Source: Mesorhizobium opportunistum WSM2075 (GTDB lineage Bacteria > Pseudomonadota > Alphaproteobacteria > Rhizobiales > Rhizobiaceae). Taken from it: a stretch of DNA of 64,000 nt. This document shows, one piece after another, positions 19,427 through 28,962 of this stretch. The notes beneath the pieces are model-generated. The model did not search any database, was not told the DNA's origin, and was given only the letters and a program-made list of their open reading frames with translations. The position numbers were made by a program, and so were the translations under genes. The first letter of the stretch is position 1. Each line of letters opens with the position of its first letter. The stretch spans positions 6,328,001 to 6,392,000 of the forward strand of contig NC_015675.1 of the NCBI RefSeq assembly GCF_000176035.2, given 5' to 3'.

Positions 19427-20293
19427 TCAACGACCCCCGCGATCCCTGTTTCTGGTGGACTCCTGCAGGTCCGCTCGGGCCTGACTGTAGCTGCGGTTTA
19501 TGGCCTGCCCTATTAGACCACCCCGCTGCAGCTGTTCATAGGAGATTTGCGTGCCTGTCGCATGAACCGCAGCCTCAAGCCCTGCTATGTGGGCGTCCAG
19601 ATCCGCATGCCGTTCCTGTGCATGCTGCGGCGGAGGCATTTGCCGCAAGATGGGTTCCAGGCCGGGAACTGCGTGAGCTTGGGCCTGTTGATTTGGATCC
19701 ATCTGGTGATACGCCTGAAAAATAGCATTCTGTGCCACCATCCTGATGTTGCCGTTCGGATCAGACATCAATTCAACGGCTTGATCAAGAATGCGAGATT
19801 GGTTTTCGTTATTGAACTTGCCGAAATTGGGCGCAACGTTAAGAGCTCCGAGAGCTTGCGAGGCCGGATCCATGTTGCCAATGCGATTGACAACAGCATC
19901 TTGCATGTGTGGCGTTAGGTAATTGGCTATATTGCTGACCGCTCTGACTTGCTCCAATGCAACGTTGTCCGGCTGGTACCCCAATTCGGATGTCAGCTTC
20001 CAGGTCAGCTCGACGGCTGATCGTCCGAGCTGATTGCCGCGCCTTTCAAATTTTGCGAGTTCAGTTTCTTGCCCGGGTTGACTGCCCCGAATGGCTGTTC
20101 GCGCTTCCTTCCCGAGGCCTTTGAAGCCTGCAAGATTTCGCGCTGTATCGCGCGGGTTAGCGGTTACCAGCCGTTCTGCCACCTGCGTTAATGGCCCCTC
20201 TGTAAGGGACAGGATGGTAGAGGGTTCCCTGGCTTGTTCCCTGGCTTGGGATGAACTTGCAGCTGCGCGTGCCCGTTTGTTATCGCGATCCAT
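19427..20293 (-). CDS. msi061: Msi061-like F-box effector, VirF homologue
   Basis: Predicted type IV effector of 288 residues. Near the N-terminus the segment ILSLTEGPLTQVAERLVTAN followed by PRDTARNLAGF lines up with the F-box of Agrobacterium VirF, which brings host proteins to SCF ubiquitin ligases. The rest is helical and Gln/Asn-rich. The C-terminus ends with R273-X7-R281-X-R283-X-R285, the VirD4-dependent transport signal, and shares QARADL with the end of Msi059. A good ribosome site (GGAG) precedes the ATG at 20293. A vir-box-like site lies about 70 bases upstream, so VirG control is likely. Confidence 0.88.
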   Translation of the reverse strand: MDRDNKRARAAASSSQAREQAREPSTILSLTEGPLTQVAERLVTANPRDTARNLAGFKGLGKEARTAIRGSQPGQETELAKFERRGNQLGRSAVELTWKLTSELGYQPDNVALEQVRAVSNIANYLTPHMQDAVVNRIGNMDPASQALGALNVAPNFGKFNNENQSRILDQAVELMSDPNGNIRMVAQNAIFQAYHQMDPNQQAQAHAVPGLEPILRQMPPPQHAQERHADLDAHIAGLEAAVHATGTQISYEQLQRGGLIGQAINRSYSQARADLQESTRNRDRGGR

Positions 20294-20361
20294 TGCTCGG
20301 TCTCCAAAGTCGTTATTCTATGAGGTTATCACCCAAGCCTGACCTGCTGAACCGATATGGT

Positions 20362-20373
20362 GTTACAGTTGTA
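20362..20373 (-). promoter_or_regulatory. vir-box-like site upstream of msi061
   Basis: On the minus strand the sequence reads TACAACTGTAAC, two differences from the vir-box consensus TNCAATTGAAAY and sharing CAACTG with the virB1 site. It is about 70 bases before the msi061 start, a sensible place for VirG activation. The call depends on similarity only. Confidence 0.45.
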
Positions 20374-22727
20374 GTCTGGCAGAAGGTTCCGGTCCCGTCC
20401 CAGCCAAGATGACGAGGCTGGCATCAAATGCTGTGAGTGACTTCTGCCAAAGCGCATGAATGGTACGCCCCGGCTCTGTCGCCTCCTCCTTCCGGTCGTT
20501 GTAAGAGCCCGGGATGATATCCTCGCGGCAGCTTCTCCTTTGAGCGCAGGGGGGGGATGATCGAGGGTTGCTACGACGACCATCGCCCGCTCCGGCTGAT
20601 CAGCCGCGGCCGAGCTCTCATGCCTGCCTGGCAGGGAAATCAGTCCGACCTGACCGGCAATTTGCGCGGCCGCCAATAGCACCACCGTGCCTTGCCACCA
20701 TCCAGGGACTTCCTGCTGCAGACTCATGGTAATCTCGCCACGGGGCCGGTGACAGGCGAGGTGCAAAGGACGGGCGGGAAAGATCGCGCTGGCGGGCAGC
20801 ACGGCATCGCGCAATGCCGCCCCGTCCTCGGCCCGGCCGCCTGTCGCCTATGAGTGCCCGGTCGTTAGCCCCAGCCGCTGGCGAGCCAACCGTCAGCTGG
20901 GCGACAGCGACATGTTCAACGCCTTAGTGCCCGGGGGTTTCTCAACGGGAGGTCGCCTGGCGCAGTCACCCCGGAACGGACGGCCTATTCAGCGCCAGCT
21001 CCGCAGCAACATGACCGGCTGCAATGGCCACGCAGCCTTCCGCTCCAACGCCATGATGCAGGCGCGCCATCGACATTACTTGCTTGGCTGCAACATCCCC
21101 TCTCCTTCCCCGCCCCACGACGGTGCAGGGCTCAGGAAAACTTCAACTACGCAAAGACGGTCAGTTTCTTCAGCTGCACCTCGATCGGATGCAAGGGGAT
21201 AAAGGAGGGTTCAAGTGGCGCCGAAGCGCAGACGCGATGGCATGACTCGCGCACGCAGCCATCCTGGCCGACGCCAGGCCTGTTCTTGGGCACAAGCTCG
21301 AATTGAGCGCCTTATCAAGGCTCAAGGAGTTTTCAGGTTACCGTCGCGATCGGGGCGCTATTACGCTCTGAGCACGCACACTTAGGGAGAGCAATCGCAG
21401 GGACGAACATGAGAGGGATACATTGCGTGGCCCGCGCCTTCGATCCTGCAAAGCTGCATTTCACATCCTGGGCGGGCGACCCGACGCAGAGAGCAACATA
21501 GACGGTCAGCGTGTTTTCACGTGGGGAAGTCGCGAACGCGGTTCCAACGTTATTTCGGCCGCAGCCTATGGCAACAGTGAGCGGATCTGCAGCCACAGCC
21601 AAGTCGCAGTGACGAGATCTAACAGATCACTGCAACATTACGAGATCGTAGGATCATCAGGCACGGTTGAGGGCACCAAATATTATGGCAGCATCGACAG
21701 CGGCGACCGGCATGCAAGCTTGCTTGGTGACTAGCGTCAGTTTTGCTACTTTGAATGAGTCGCTCACACTAAGGCATCGTAGAGCTGGCCTAAGTCGCCT
21801 CAAGCCGACGCGCGCCGCAAACCATTATTGCTGTGCAGGTGTTTGCAGCCCTGTGCGATTGGGAGACCGCCTCGCCATGAAGTGGACCAGCTTACTTCTG
21901 CTGAGCACATTCAGGCTCGGACCTGTGTCCCTCAAGAAGAGGGTGGTTCGATCCGGCACTGACCCTAGGGCGGGGGGGCTTGTTGAGCCGGTGCCGGACC
22001 GAACCGTCTAGGGCAACGCCGGCTATGTCGTGGGAAATTGTGGCTTCGGCGCGGCTAAACCGTGGCGGAAATGTGTCGCCGATTCACCGTTTCCAACACG
22101 CGCGTTGAAAACGTGACTGGACGTTTCGGAAAGCGCCTAGCGCTGCCGGGCCTGGCGGGAGCTCTGCAGATGGGAGGCTATCCTGGCTGTGAAAATAGTC
22201 GCCTGATTAGGCGCCGGGTGCAGGAGGGGAAAACGCGCAATGTCGATTCCGCGTGGTGAAGGGGGAGACGCCACAGCAAGCCAGCCGGCGCGGCTCGACC
22301 GAACAACACACGTCTATCAGGACATGCGGATCCGAAGCAGAAGTCATGCGCTCCAATCTTGCAGCCTTATGCAACACGCCCGGCGATTTTCATCACCGGG
22401 CCAAGGCCGCGTTGTGTGACCAGTTCGATGGCACTAGCTCCTGTCAGCGAGAGGATTGGAGTTTCTGACCGAATTGTCTCTCGTCACATTGATTGGGAAG
22501 AACAGTTAAGATCGGCTATGGACAATCTGGACGCTTTGACCCATCCAAATCATGGCGCGGCCTGCCTGTCGATAACGAAAGTCTGGCATTGAGCTTTTGG
22601 AACGGACCAGGGCTTCCGCAGGTCTTCGAGCCGTCCTGCATGGCGAATAGGAGTCCCGGGTCAGGCGACTGCGGAAGATGGCCAAGTCATTGCCGCCTTC
22701 GCCCAGAAGCGCGGAAGGCGGCTATAC
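20374..22727. other. 2.3 kb without a recognisable gene
   Basis: Only short, overlapping GC-driven frames are present, with no family similarity I can see. The longest (20329-20814, minus) has an internal ATG at about 20727 and one hydrophobic stretch (TVVLLAAAQIAGQVGLISL) but no good ribosome site. The stretch probably represents decayed island DNA between the vir region and the toxin-antitoxin pair. Confidence 0.5.
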
Positions 22728-23294
22728 TCAGATTGGCCGATACATCAAAACCCGACCCGTCGGAATTAACTGCAGCAAATAGTCGAAATCACTGACGTTG
22801 CCCGTTAGAACGGAAAATCCCATTTTCTGCGCATGCAGGAACAGCACGCAGTCCTGAAGCGCCCGAAGCTTGGAATCGTGCTTGTAGCCCTGGAGGCGAC
22901 ACAGCATTCCTGAGAGAAGGGCGGCTCGGCCCAAGACATCGGGATCTGGTGCAAAAACCCGATGGGACGGCATGTCCTTGATCATGCTCCCGATCTGCTT
23001 GACAGCTTTACTCGTGCCCGAGTGTTTCGGATCAAGCACGCCTACAGTGTGCACCAGCTCCTGGATCGCTACGGTGCTATGGTTGACCTGCCTGACATCG
23101 AGGAGGTCGGCAACTGCGTCAGGCGCCCGGCCTTGCAAACCGTCGATATAGACGCAGGTGTCCAGCAGCAGTTCTTGCCCCGCCCCGACGAGGTTGCCGA
23201 TGATCGGCAGCTCCGTGTCGGGGCGGCGGCTCAAGGTTTTTTGAGGATCAAATCGCGACCACCTTAAGGCCGCACCAAAGTCGAAATCGGCCAA
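22728..23294 (-). CDS. PIN-domain toxin (y4jK type)
   Basis: Probable ribonuclease toxin of a type II toxin-antitoxin pair. The 188-residue protein has the PIN-domain acidic residues in LLLDTCVYIDGL (first Asp) and further on in LQDCVLFLHAQ and VSDFDYLLQL. These are the expected metal-binding positions. The start is a TTG one base after the antitoxin stop, so the pair is translationally linked. Similar pairs (y4jK/y4jJ) are found on the NGR234 symbiotic plasmid. The likely role is island or plasmid maintenance; the RNA target cannot be read from the sequence. Confidence 0.8.
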   Translation of the reverse strand: MADFDFGAALRWSRFDPQKTLSRRPDTELPIIGNLVGAGQELLLDTCVYIDGLQGRAPDAVADLLDVRQVNHSTVAIQELVHTVGVLDPKHSGTSKAVKQIGSMIKDMPSHRVFAPDPDVLGRAALLSGMLCRLQGYKHDSKLRALQDCVLFLHAQKMGFSVLTGNVSDFDYLLQLIPTGRVLMYRPI

Positions 23295-23295
23295 T

Positions 23296-23640
23296 TCAGA
23301 ATCCGAGCTTCAGCGTCGGATCCACAGTCCCCCGTGTTTTCCTGAAGGTCTCGGCGAAGTTGTCTTCCAGAGCCACATTGGCCAATGCAAATTCGACGAG
23401 CTCGGTATCAGACGTCAATCCGGTTCGAGCCTTGGCCCTCTTGATTAGATCAGCACTCACCCGCCCCGCAATCCTGCCGTCCTTCTCAGCGCGCAGGCCG
23501 GATTCTTCCGCCCTCTGCAGGACGGCGTTAATCCTGGCCAATCTACGCATCTGCAATTTCTCAGCCAGTTTGGGATGGGTTCTCGTCCGCTTGCCCACTG
23601 GCCCTTGGCCGCGACGCATCCGTACAGCTGTCTTCGTCAT
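23296..23640 (-). CDS. Antitoxin of the PIN toxin pair (y4jJ type)
   Basis: A 114-residue protein directly upstream of the PIN toxin. The N-terminal half is basic (RMRRGQGPVGKRTRTHPKLA). The C-terminal half contains a short ribbon-helix-helix-like segment (GRVSADLIKRAKARTGLTSD followed by TELVEFALANVAL) and a tail that would wrap the toxin. It probably represses its own promoter, as antitoxins of this kind do. Assigned by context and resemblance to rhizobial y4jJ proteins. Confidence 0.72.
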   Translation of the reverse strand: MTKTAVRMRRGQGPVGKRTRTHPKLAEKLQMRRLARINAVLQRAEESGLRAEKDGRIAGRVSADLIKRAKARTGLTSDTELVEFALANVALEDNFAETFRKTRGTVDPTLKLGF

Positions 23641-23829
23641 CGGGGTTCCCCGCAGATCCGTTTAACAAAAATGGATTCTAGACAACATAGCAGGCAAGGT
23701 GAATTTTTCAAATACCCCAAGACAAAGGGCGGTTGTTGGCACCCGGACGTTGCGTGCTGAAGCTCTCCAAAAGGAGGGATGTCACGGCTGCAATCGACCG
23801 AAAGCAACTCAGGTACAATTTTTCCGGCA

Positions 23830-24795
23830 TTAGATGCTATGGGGGTGGAAAGCCGCCTTGGGCCCTTCGCGCCCGAACGATTGTTCACGGTGGATCACCT
23901 CCACGAAAGTATCCACAATTGGCGACGTTTGCGAAATATTATCGCTGCCGCGGCGCCAAAATACCACGTAATTGTATCTCGCTGACGGCTCAAAAGGCAC
24001 GACTTTCACATCAAACATTTGATATTGCTGTGCAACAAATTCATTATCTATTGCAATGCCTAAACCATATGCGACAAAAGAAGCATCCAATCCTATTGTG
24101 TCCGAATGAACCTTCGGCAATAAAGGAAGTTCTCTCCGCCCGTATGTCAATAGACCCAATTTGTTAGAAGTGTATTCTCTCTCTAGAACGATAAGGGGCT
24201 CCCCTGAGAGGTCGTCAACAGTTATGATGTCCTTTTCAGCAAGGCGATGGTCGGGTTGCAACACGCAGACACTCTTGCTTTCGGCGACTATCTTCCACTC
24301 AAAGAAGCGTTCATCTAACGGCAGCCGGGAAATCCCGATATCGGCCGCTCCCGTCACAACGCTTTGTGCTATCTCGTCGTATCGCTGCGCCCTATAATGA
24401 AATTCTAGAGTCGAATCTAGACTATTTAGCGCAAGAATTATTTTGGGGATGAGTCTCAACGAGAATATATGCGGTGCGGCAATCGTCAGGAGGTTTCTCT
24501 TGGCGCTGAAAGAGTCGGTGATTTCCCTCTCGATGTGCCCTAGCGTCTCAAAATATCTGTCTATGCGGTTGTAAATTTCGATGGCTCGCGTGGTTGGAAC
24601 AAGGCCGCGGGGATCTCGCGCAAAAAGCTTCTCACCAACAGCTTCTTCAAACAGCTTGAGATGCTGGCTTACGGCCGACTGGGTAATCCCGAGTTCTCGG
24701 GCGGCCCGCCTCGTAGAACCGGTCCTCATGATCTCCCGAAAAATCTGAGCGGACCTGAACCCAGCCTTGCTGTTTCGGCCGGAAATCTCTTCCAT
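23830..24795 (-). CDS. LysR-family regulator of the guanidino-compound locus
   Basis: A 321-residue LysR-type regulator with an N-terminal winged helix-turn-helix (about residues 15-75, RRAARELGITQSAVSQHLKL) and a two-lobed effector-binding domain. It is divergent from the CapA-like/M20 unit. The first copy of a duplicated ~70 bp operator-promoter begins 51 bases upstream of its start, and the second copy precedes the racemase-ABC-arginase unit. It therefore very likely controls both units, in the way NocR and OccR control opine catabolism. The natural ligand could be arginine or a derivative, but this is inference. The start is at the ATG at 24795. Confidence 0.88.
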   Translation of the reverse strand: MEEISGRNSKAGFRSAQIFREIMRTGSTRRAARELGITQSAVSQHLKLFEEAVGEKLFARDPRGLVPTTRAIEIYNRIDRYFETLGHIEREITDSFSAKRNLLTIAAPHIFSLRLIPKIILALNSLDSTLEFHYRAQRYDEIAQSVVTGAADIGISRLPLDERFFEWKIVAESKSVCVLQPDHRLAEKDIITVDDLSGEPLIVLEREYTSNKLGLLTYGRRELPLLPKVHSDTIGLDASFVAYGLGIAIDNEFVAQQYQMFDVKVVPFEPSARYNYVVFWRRGSDNISQTSPIVDTFVEVIHREQSFGREGPKAAFHPHSI

Positions 24796-24846
24796 TGCCT
24801 TTGTCCGAATTGGTGGCCGCGGAGCCAGAGGCTCCGTTTGGCCGCT

Positions 24847-24916
24847 ATATCAGTAAAATTAATAGGGTGTCACAAAAACTTAATAAATTGACCGTTTTCC
24901 CGATTCTCCCCATCGT
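24847..24916 (+). promoter_or_regulatory. Operator-promoter, copy 1 (CapA-like/M20 unit)
   Basis: The first 46 bases (24847-24892) are identical to 28840-28885, and the next 24 differ at only five positions. The copy contains a LysR-type dyad TAT-N11-ATA (24848-24864), an ATTAA-N17-TTAAT inverted repeat, then TTGACC (-35, 24888-24893) and CATCGT (-10, 24911-24916) with 17-base spacing. It lies between the divergent LysR gene and the CapA-like gene, so it may also control the regulator itself. The first unit has a leader of about 360 bases. Confidence 0.75.
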
Positions 24917-25285
24917 CTGGCGTAACAAAACCAGTGGATCAGACGCATCAGAGAGAACGCTGACGTGACGCATGCAGCAACACCTATCCCCTGGCAGAGC
25001 GGATAGTTCACAATCGAACACAGGGGACACAGCTCTAAAAATTGCGCACTATAACGTTAGAAAAGCACATATGCGGCATTCGTATTTCCGTGCCTCTGGC
25101 AGGAACTGTACCGACCCCAGCTCGGACGTTGCGCACCCGCAACCAACTACCCGCGCTTGTCGTAAATCCGTACGGCCGATCCTTACCGGATCAAGGAACT
25201 AGCCAACACTTTCTCCGCAGTCGATCGGTTGCCACAAAAAGTGGCCGCTAATGACATTTGCCTATACAGGGGTTGATACTCAATC
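24917..25285 (+). other. Long leader before the CapA-like gene
   Basis: About 370 bases between the predicted transcription start and the first gene. Frames of 69-76 codons exist (24972-25202 and 25042-25251), but I recognise neither and ribosome sites are poor. No known riboswitch motif is seen. Confidence 0.35.
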
Positions 25286-26557
25286 ATGCCTTCGCCGTTC
25301 ACCCTCGCCCTCACCGGACAGTCCCTCATCTACCACGATATTCGGCATGTATCGGACGACGGCTTCGCCACGATCAAAGAACTGATCCGGCAAGCCGATG
25401 CCTCATTCACGAATTTAGAAACCACGATACTCGGCCGGCATGGTGGGTGGCCGATGAAAGGCACCTATTTCCAGTGCTCTCCACCTGTCGTGTTAGATAA
25501 TTTGAAGGATATTGGCTTTAGCGCACTGGCTCTTTCCAATAATCATGCGTTCGATCTTGGGCCCGCAGGAGTGCTTTCGACACTTGAGGAAGTAGACGAG
25601 CGTGAGTTTCTGCGTGCAGGAATTGGCGTTGACGCCAGTGACGCGAGCAAAGCCGGCATCAAGCAACTCGGCAAGAGGAAGGTCGCCCTCATCGCGATGG
25701 ATGCCGGACCAGGGCCAGCCACAATGTACGCTGAAAATGCGGCAGGTACCCGTCCCGCTCGACCGGGGGTGAACAAACTCGATGTCTCGCGGGTATTCGA
25801 GGTTGACGATGAGAAATTCGCGAACCTGCGTTCCATTCAGGAAACGTTTTTAAGCAACTCTATGGAGCGCGGAACCTACACGCAGCCGGACGATCCTCGC
25901 GAACTGACATCGTCCGATGAAATCGACTTTTACGGAACCATTTTTCGCCGATCCTCCGAGAACTGCCGAAGGATCATCTTCAACGAGCAAAGTTTACGAG
26001 GTCAGCTCGCCGCAATCCGGAAGGCCTCGTTGGCCGGTGCCTTTGTCATCGCCTATCTTCATCATCATCATTGGGAACCAGATTGGCGCGAGGTTCCCGA
26101 ATGGGTTCAATTCTTCGCGCGATCCTGCATTGATGCGGGAGCGAATGCGTTCGCCAGCCACGGCGCACCGGTGCTGCAGCCGATCGAAATCTACCGCGGG
26201 GCTCCGATCTTCTACGGATTGGGAAATTTCCTGTTTCATCTACCCGAAGGTGAGGACGAATGGAGCTCACCGGATATCTGGAAAAGTATCGTCGCGACGT
26301 GCAGCTTCGATGGCAACAACCACTTGGAGTCGATCTACCTCGCTCCAATCGTGATTGGAGGGGAGCAGCGGCTGAGCAGCAACAGGTATCATGAGCGTCT
26401 TGTGCCCGTGCCCGCATCAAAAGAGCTGGCCGGTTCAATGCTCGAAGACCTATCTCGACGCTCGCAAAAGTATGGAACCGAAATAGTGCTGGAAGATGCT
26501 CGCGTTCTTCTGCCAAAAGCTAATTCCCGCAGCGTCGAGGTCGCCGCCAGCAGGTAA
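25286..26557 (+). CDS. CapA/PgsA-like metallophosphatase-fold protein
   Basis: A 423-residue member of the CapA (poly-gamma-glutamate synthesis) family of calcineurin-like proteins. The conserved metal-site motifs are visible: NLE in ADASFTNLETTI, NNHAFDLG (about 85-92), the HHHHW segment in the second half, and GAPIFYGLGNFLF near the end. There is no signal peptide, so it is probably cytoplasmic, unlike the membrane-bound capsule enzymes. It is the first gene of a two-gene unit with the M20 amidohydrolase, under the LysR-linked promoter. A role in cleaving or making a gamma-linked or amide-linked amino-acid compound is possible but unproven. Confidence 0.8.
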   Translation: MPSPFTLALTGQSLIYHDIRHVSDDGFATIKELIRQADASFTNLETTILGRHGGWPMKGTYFQCSPPVVLDNLKDIGFSALALSNNHAFDLGPAGVLSTLEEVDEREFLRAGIGVDASDASKAGIKQLGKRKVALIAMDAGPGPATMYAENAAGTRPARPGVNKLDVSRVFEVDDEKFANLRSIQETFLSNSMERGTYTQPDDPRELTSSDEIDFYGTIFRRSSENCRRIIFNEQSLRGQLAAIRKASLAGAFVIAYLHHHHWEPDWREVPEWVQFFARSCIDAGANAFASHGAPVLQPIEIYRGAPIFYGLGNFLFHLPEGEDEWSSPDIWKSIVATCSFDGNNHLESIYLAPIVIGGEQRLSSNRYHERLVPVPASKELAGSMLEDLSRRSQKYGTEIVLEDARVLLPKANSRSVEVAASR

Positions 26558-26689
26558 CGTCGTCCATGCACGTCAACCTGGCCCGCATCCTGATGATCGT
26601 GTCGTATAGTGCCAATGCACTGATGACCGGGCGCCCCCTTACAGCCGAACGGATCCAAATGCGCACTTGGACAATGAGGAGAACCGAAC

Positions 26690-28135
26690 ATGCATAACGA
26701 TGGGCTGGGCGTCTATGAAATCGCCCGGCGCGTGGACACCAAGAGCGCCGACTACTGTGCGCTCAGCGACCGCATCTGGGCCATGCCGGAACTCGCCTTC
26801 GAGGAGCATCGCGCGGTCGCTGAGCAGATCGCCTTGCTGGAGCACGAAGGCTTTCGCATCACCAAAAAGCTCTGCGGCATGGCAACTGCCTTCGTGGCGG
26901 AACATGGAAGCGGTAGCCCAACAGTCGGTTTTCTGGGGGAGTTCGATGCGCTGCCGGCTCTCGGGCAAGTTTCGGGCATAACCGAGCGCATGCCTACCGC
27001 GGAGGGCGCATCTGGGCATGGTTGCGGGCACAATCTTCTCGGTTCCGGATCTGCGCTCGCAGCCGTGGCCTTGAAGGATGCGCTTGCATCGGGCGCCATC
27101 GCGGGCACGGTGCGCTATTACGGCTGCCCGGCGGAGGAGAGCGGATCGGGCAAGACTTTCATGGCACGGGCCGGTCTCTTCGATGATCTCGATGCCGCCT
27201 TCTGCTGGCATCCAAACGTCGTCAACGAGGTGCAGTCCACCTCGTTTCTCGCGTGCATTCAGGCTAGCTTCCGCTTCACGGGTCAGGCGTCGCATGCGGC
27301 GGTTTCTCCCCATCTTGGCCGCAGCGCGCTCGACGCGGTGGAGCTGATGAATGTGGGCGTAAATTACATGCGCGAGCACATGGCGTCGGATGCGCGCGTC
27401 CACTATGCCATTACGAATACGGGTGGCGATGCGCCAAACGTGGTACAGGCTTTTGCGGAATCACTCTACCTGGTGCGTTCGCCGCATTTGCCGGATGCGG
27501 AGCACCTCTTCCAGCGCGTCAAGAAGATCGCCGATGGCGCCGCGCTGATGACGGAAACCACCGTTGAGGTGCAGATCATGGATGCAAACTCGAACGTTCT
27601 GCCTAACAAAGTGCTGCAGGAGGTTATGTACGAAAACATGAGTCGCCTGGGCGGCCCGGGCTTCGACGATACGGATTATGCCTTCGCCGAACAACTGCGG
27701 AAGAACGCGTTTACGAACGAGGAGATTGTGGCGAGCGTTGCGCTCTACGACCGTTCGCTGGCGAGCCAGGTGCTGCATGACGGGCTACTTCCCATGCCTG
27801 CGCGCGAAGGGATGATGATGGGCAGCACTGACGTCGGCGACGTGAGCTGGATCGTGCCCACGGTTCAGTGCAGCACTGCCTGCTTCGCTATAGGTACGCC
27901 GTTCCACACTTGGCAGCTCGTCACGCAAGGGAATCTGCCTGCAGCCCATAAGGGAATGGTGCTCGCGGCGAAAGCAATGGCGACCACCGCGGCAGATTGC
28001 CTGCGCAATCCCGATCTTATCGCCCGGGCGAAAGCGGAATTGAAGGAGCGTACTGGCGGGCGGCGCTACACTTGCCCAATTCCGCCCGAGATCACGGTCG
28101 ACAACCTGCGCGCTAAGGCAGCGGCTTTTGCATAG
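26690..28135 (+). CDS. M20-family amidohydrolase (AbgB-like)
   Basis: A 481-residue zinc amidohydrolase of the M20D group, closest in appearance to p-aminobenzoyl-glutamate hydrolase subunit B. The metal-binding motif GHGCGHNLLG (about 109-118), the acidic pair in CPAEESGSGK (149-150), HP in AFCWHPNVVNE and the C-terminal FHTWQ are present. It lacks a signal peptide. A GGAG ribosome site precedes the ATG at 26690. Such enzymes release an amino acid from an N-acyl or peptide-like conjugate. In this operon it may free an arginine-type amino acid from a conjugate before the downstream enzymes act. Confidence 0.87.
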   Translation: MHNDGLGVYEIARRVDTKSADYCALSDRIWAMPELAFEEHRAVAEQIALLEHEGFRITKKLCGMATAFVAEHGSGSPTVGFLGEFDALPALGQVSGITERMPTAEGASGHGCGHNLLGSGSALAAVALKDALASGAIAGTVRYYGCPAEESGSGKTFMARAGLFDDLDAAFCWHPNVVNEVQSTSFLACIQASFRFTGQASHAAVSPHLGRSALDAVELMNVGVNYMREHMASDARVHYAITNTGGDAPNVVQAFAESLYLVRSPHLPDAEHLFQRVKKIADGAALMTETTVEVQIMDANSNVLPNKVLQEVMYENMSRLGGPGFDDTDYAFAEQLRKNAFTNEEIVASVALYDRSLASQVLHDGLLPMPAREGMMMGSTDVGDVSWIVPTVQCSTACFAIGTPFHTWQLVTQGNLPAAHKGMVLAAKAMATTAADCLRNPDLIARAKAELKERTGGRRYTCPIPPEITVDNLRAKAAAFA

Positions 28136-28839
28136 GTGCAAGAAGTCCTTACGCTCGGCGGCCTCGCTTGCAGAGTTTCACTATATTTATGGCGGACAAC
28201 GCTCGATCACAGTTGCGTTCATCAAGTTCCGCGAATAGCGTCGCAATGACATCGACTGTCTGCCGCGCCCCGGGGGTTAGCAGAGCAGGGAAAACGCAGC
28301 GCGTTCAGCGATGAATGTCCCCAGACCCTCCTTCTCTGCGCTCGCGCAAATGGTCTGCATTGAGCCAGCGGTTCGCCTCGGCCACCTCTCATGAATTTCT
28401 CACCCCAGCTCTGCGCCAAGCTTCGAGTTTTTGGTCCTCCGCTTGGCGATCACAGCGCTAGGCTAAGTCGTGGGGCGCACGTCCTAAACCTGCCCTGACG
28501 GCCGGATGGCCGTCGGAGACCGCGAACTCGACATTGGCAAGTCCGCGCTGCTTGAGCCCTGTCGCGAACGCTCGCCAGTAATGGTGCTGCCACTCCCATA
28601 GCCAGCTCGACCACCAGCACCTAGCGCAGGCCCCAGTCCATTCTGATCGCCCACAGCACCGCCTGGCTGGATGACCCGGCCAGGCGGGTCCGAAGCGCCG
28701 CGTCCATAATGAGGAACCAAGCAAGATGTCGGCAAGCCGTCGCTCAAAGATGCTTGCAGGCTGCTGATCAGGCCTGCCAGGCAGCAGCCCTGCATCGCGG
28801 TTCGTCATCCAGCCATTTGCCTGCCTCGTGTGTGTGGCC
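28136..28839. mobile_element. Remnant of an IS256/Mutator-type transposase
   Basis: The minus strand between about 28458 and 28800 encodes AVLWAIRMDWGLR, then after frameshifts WQHHYWRAFATGLKQRGLAN and VEFAVSDGHPAVRAGL. This resembles the catalytic-core region (FLxxLKxRGLxGVxLVxSDxH) of IS256-family transposases. Stops and frameshifts make it inactive. The remaining bases, from 28136, hold nothing I recognise. The remnant separates the M20 gene from the second operator copy. Confidence 0.5.
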
Positions 28840-28909
28840 ATATCAGTAAAATTAATAGGGTGTCACAAAAACTTAATAAATTGACGGTTTTGGCGATTCC
28901 TCCCATCGT
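28840..28909 (+). promoter_or_regulatory. Operator-promoter, copy 2 (racemase-ABC-arginase unit)
   Basis: Second copy of the element at 24847. The dyad TAT-N11-ATA, the TTGACG -35 (28881-28886) and the CATCGT -10 (28904-28909) keep the same spacing as copy 1. The predicted transcription start falls close to 28916, just at the first ATG of the downstream gene. The real start codon is therefore probably the ATG at 28963. Confidence 0.75.
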
Positions 28910-28962
28910 TTCGCATGCAAACAAGCAATAAAAAGCGGTTGGGAAAAACGTCAGAACCTATG

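Noticed and set aside
20329..20814. Minus-strand frame of 161 codons with a hydrophobic stretch
   Set aside because: No ribosome site of quality, no family similarity, and a composition typical of GC-rich non-coding frames; it also covers the candidate vir box of msi061.
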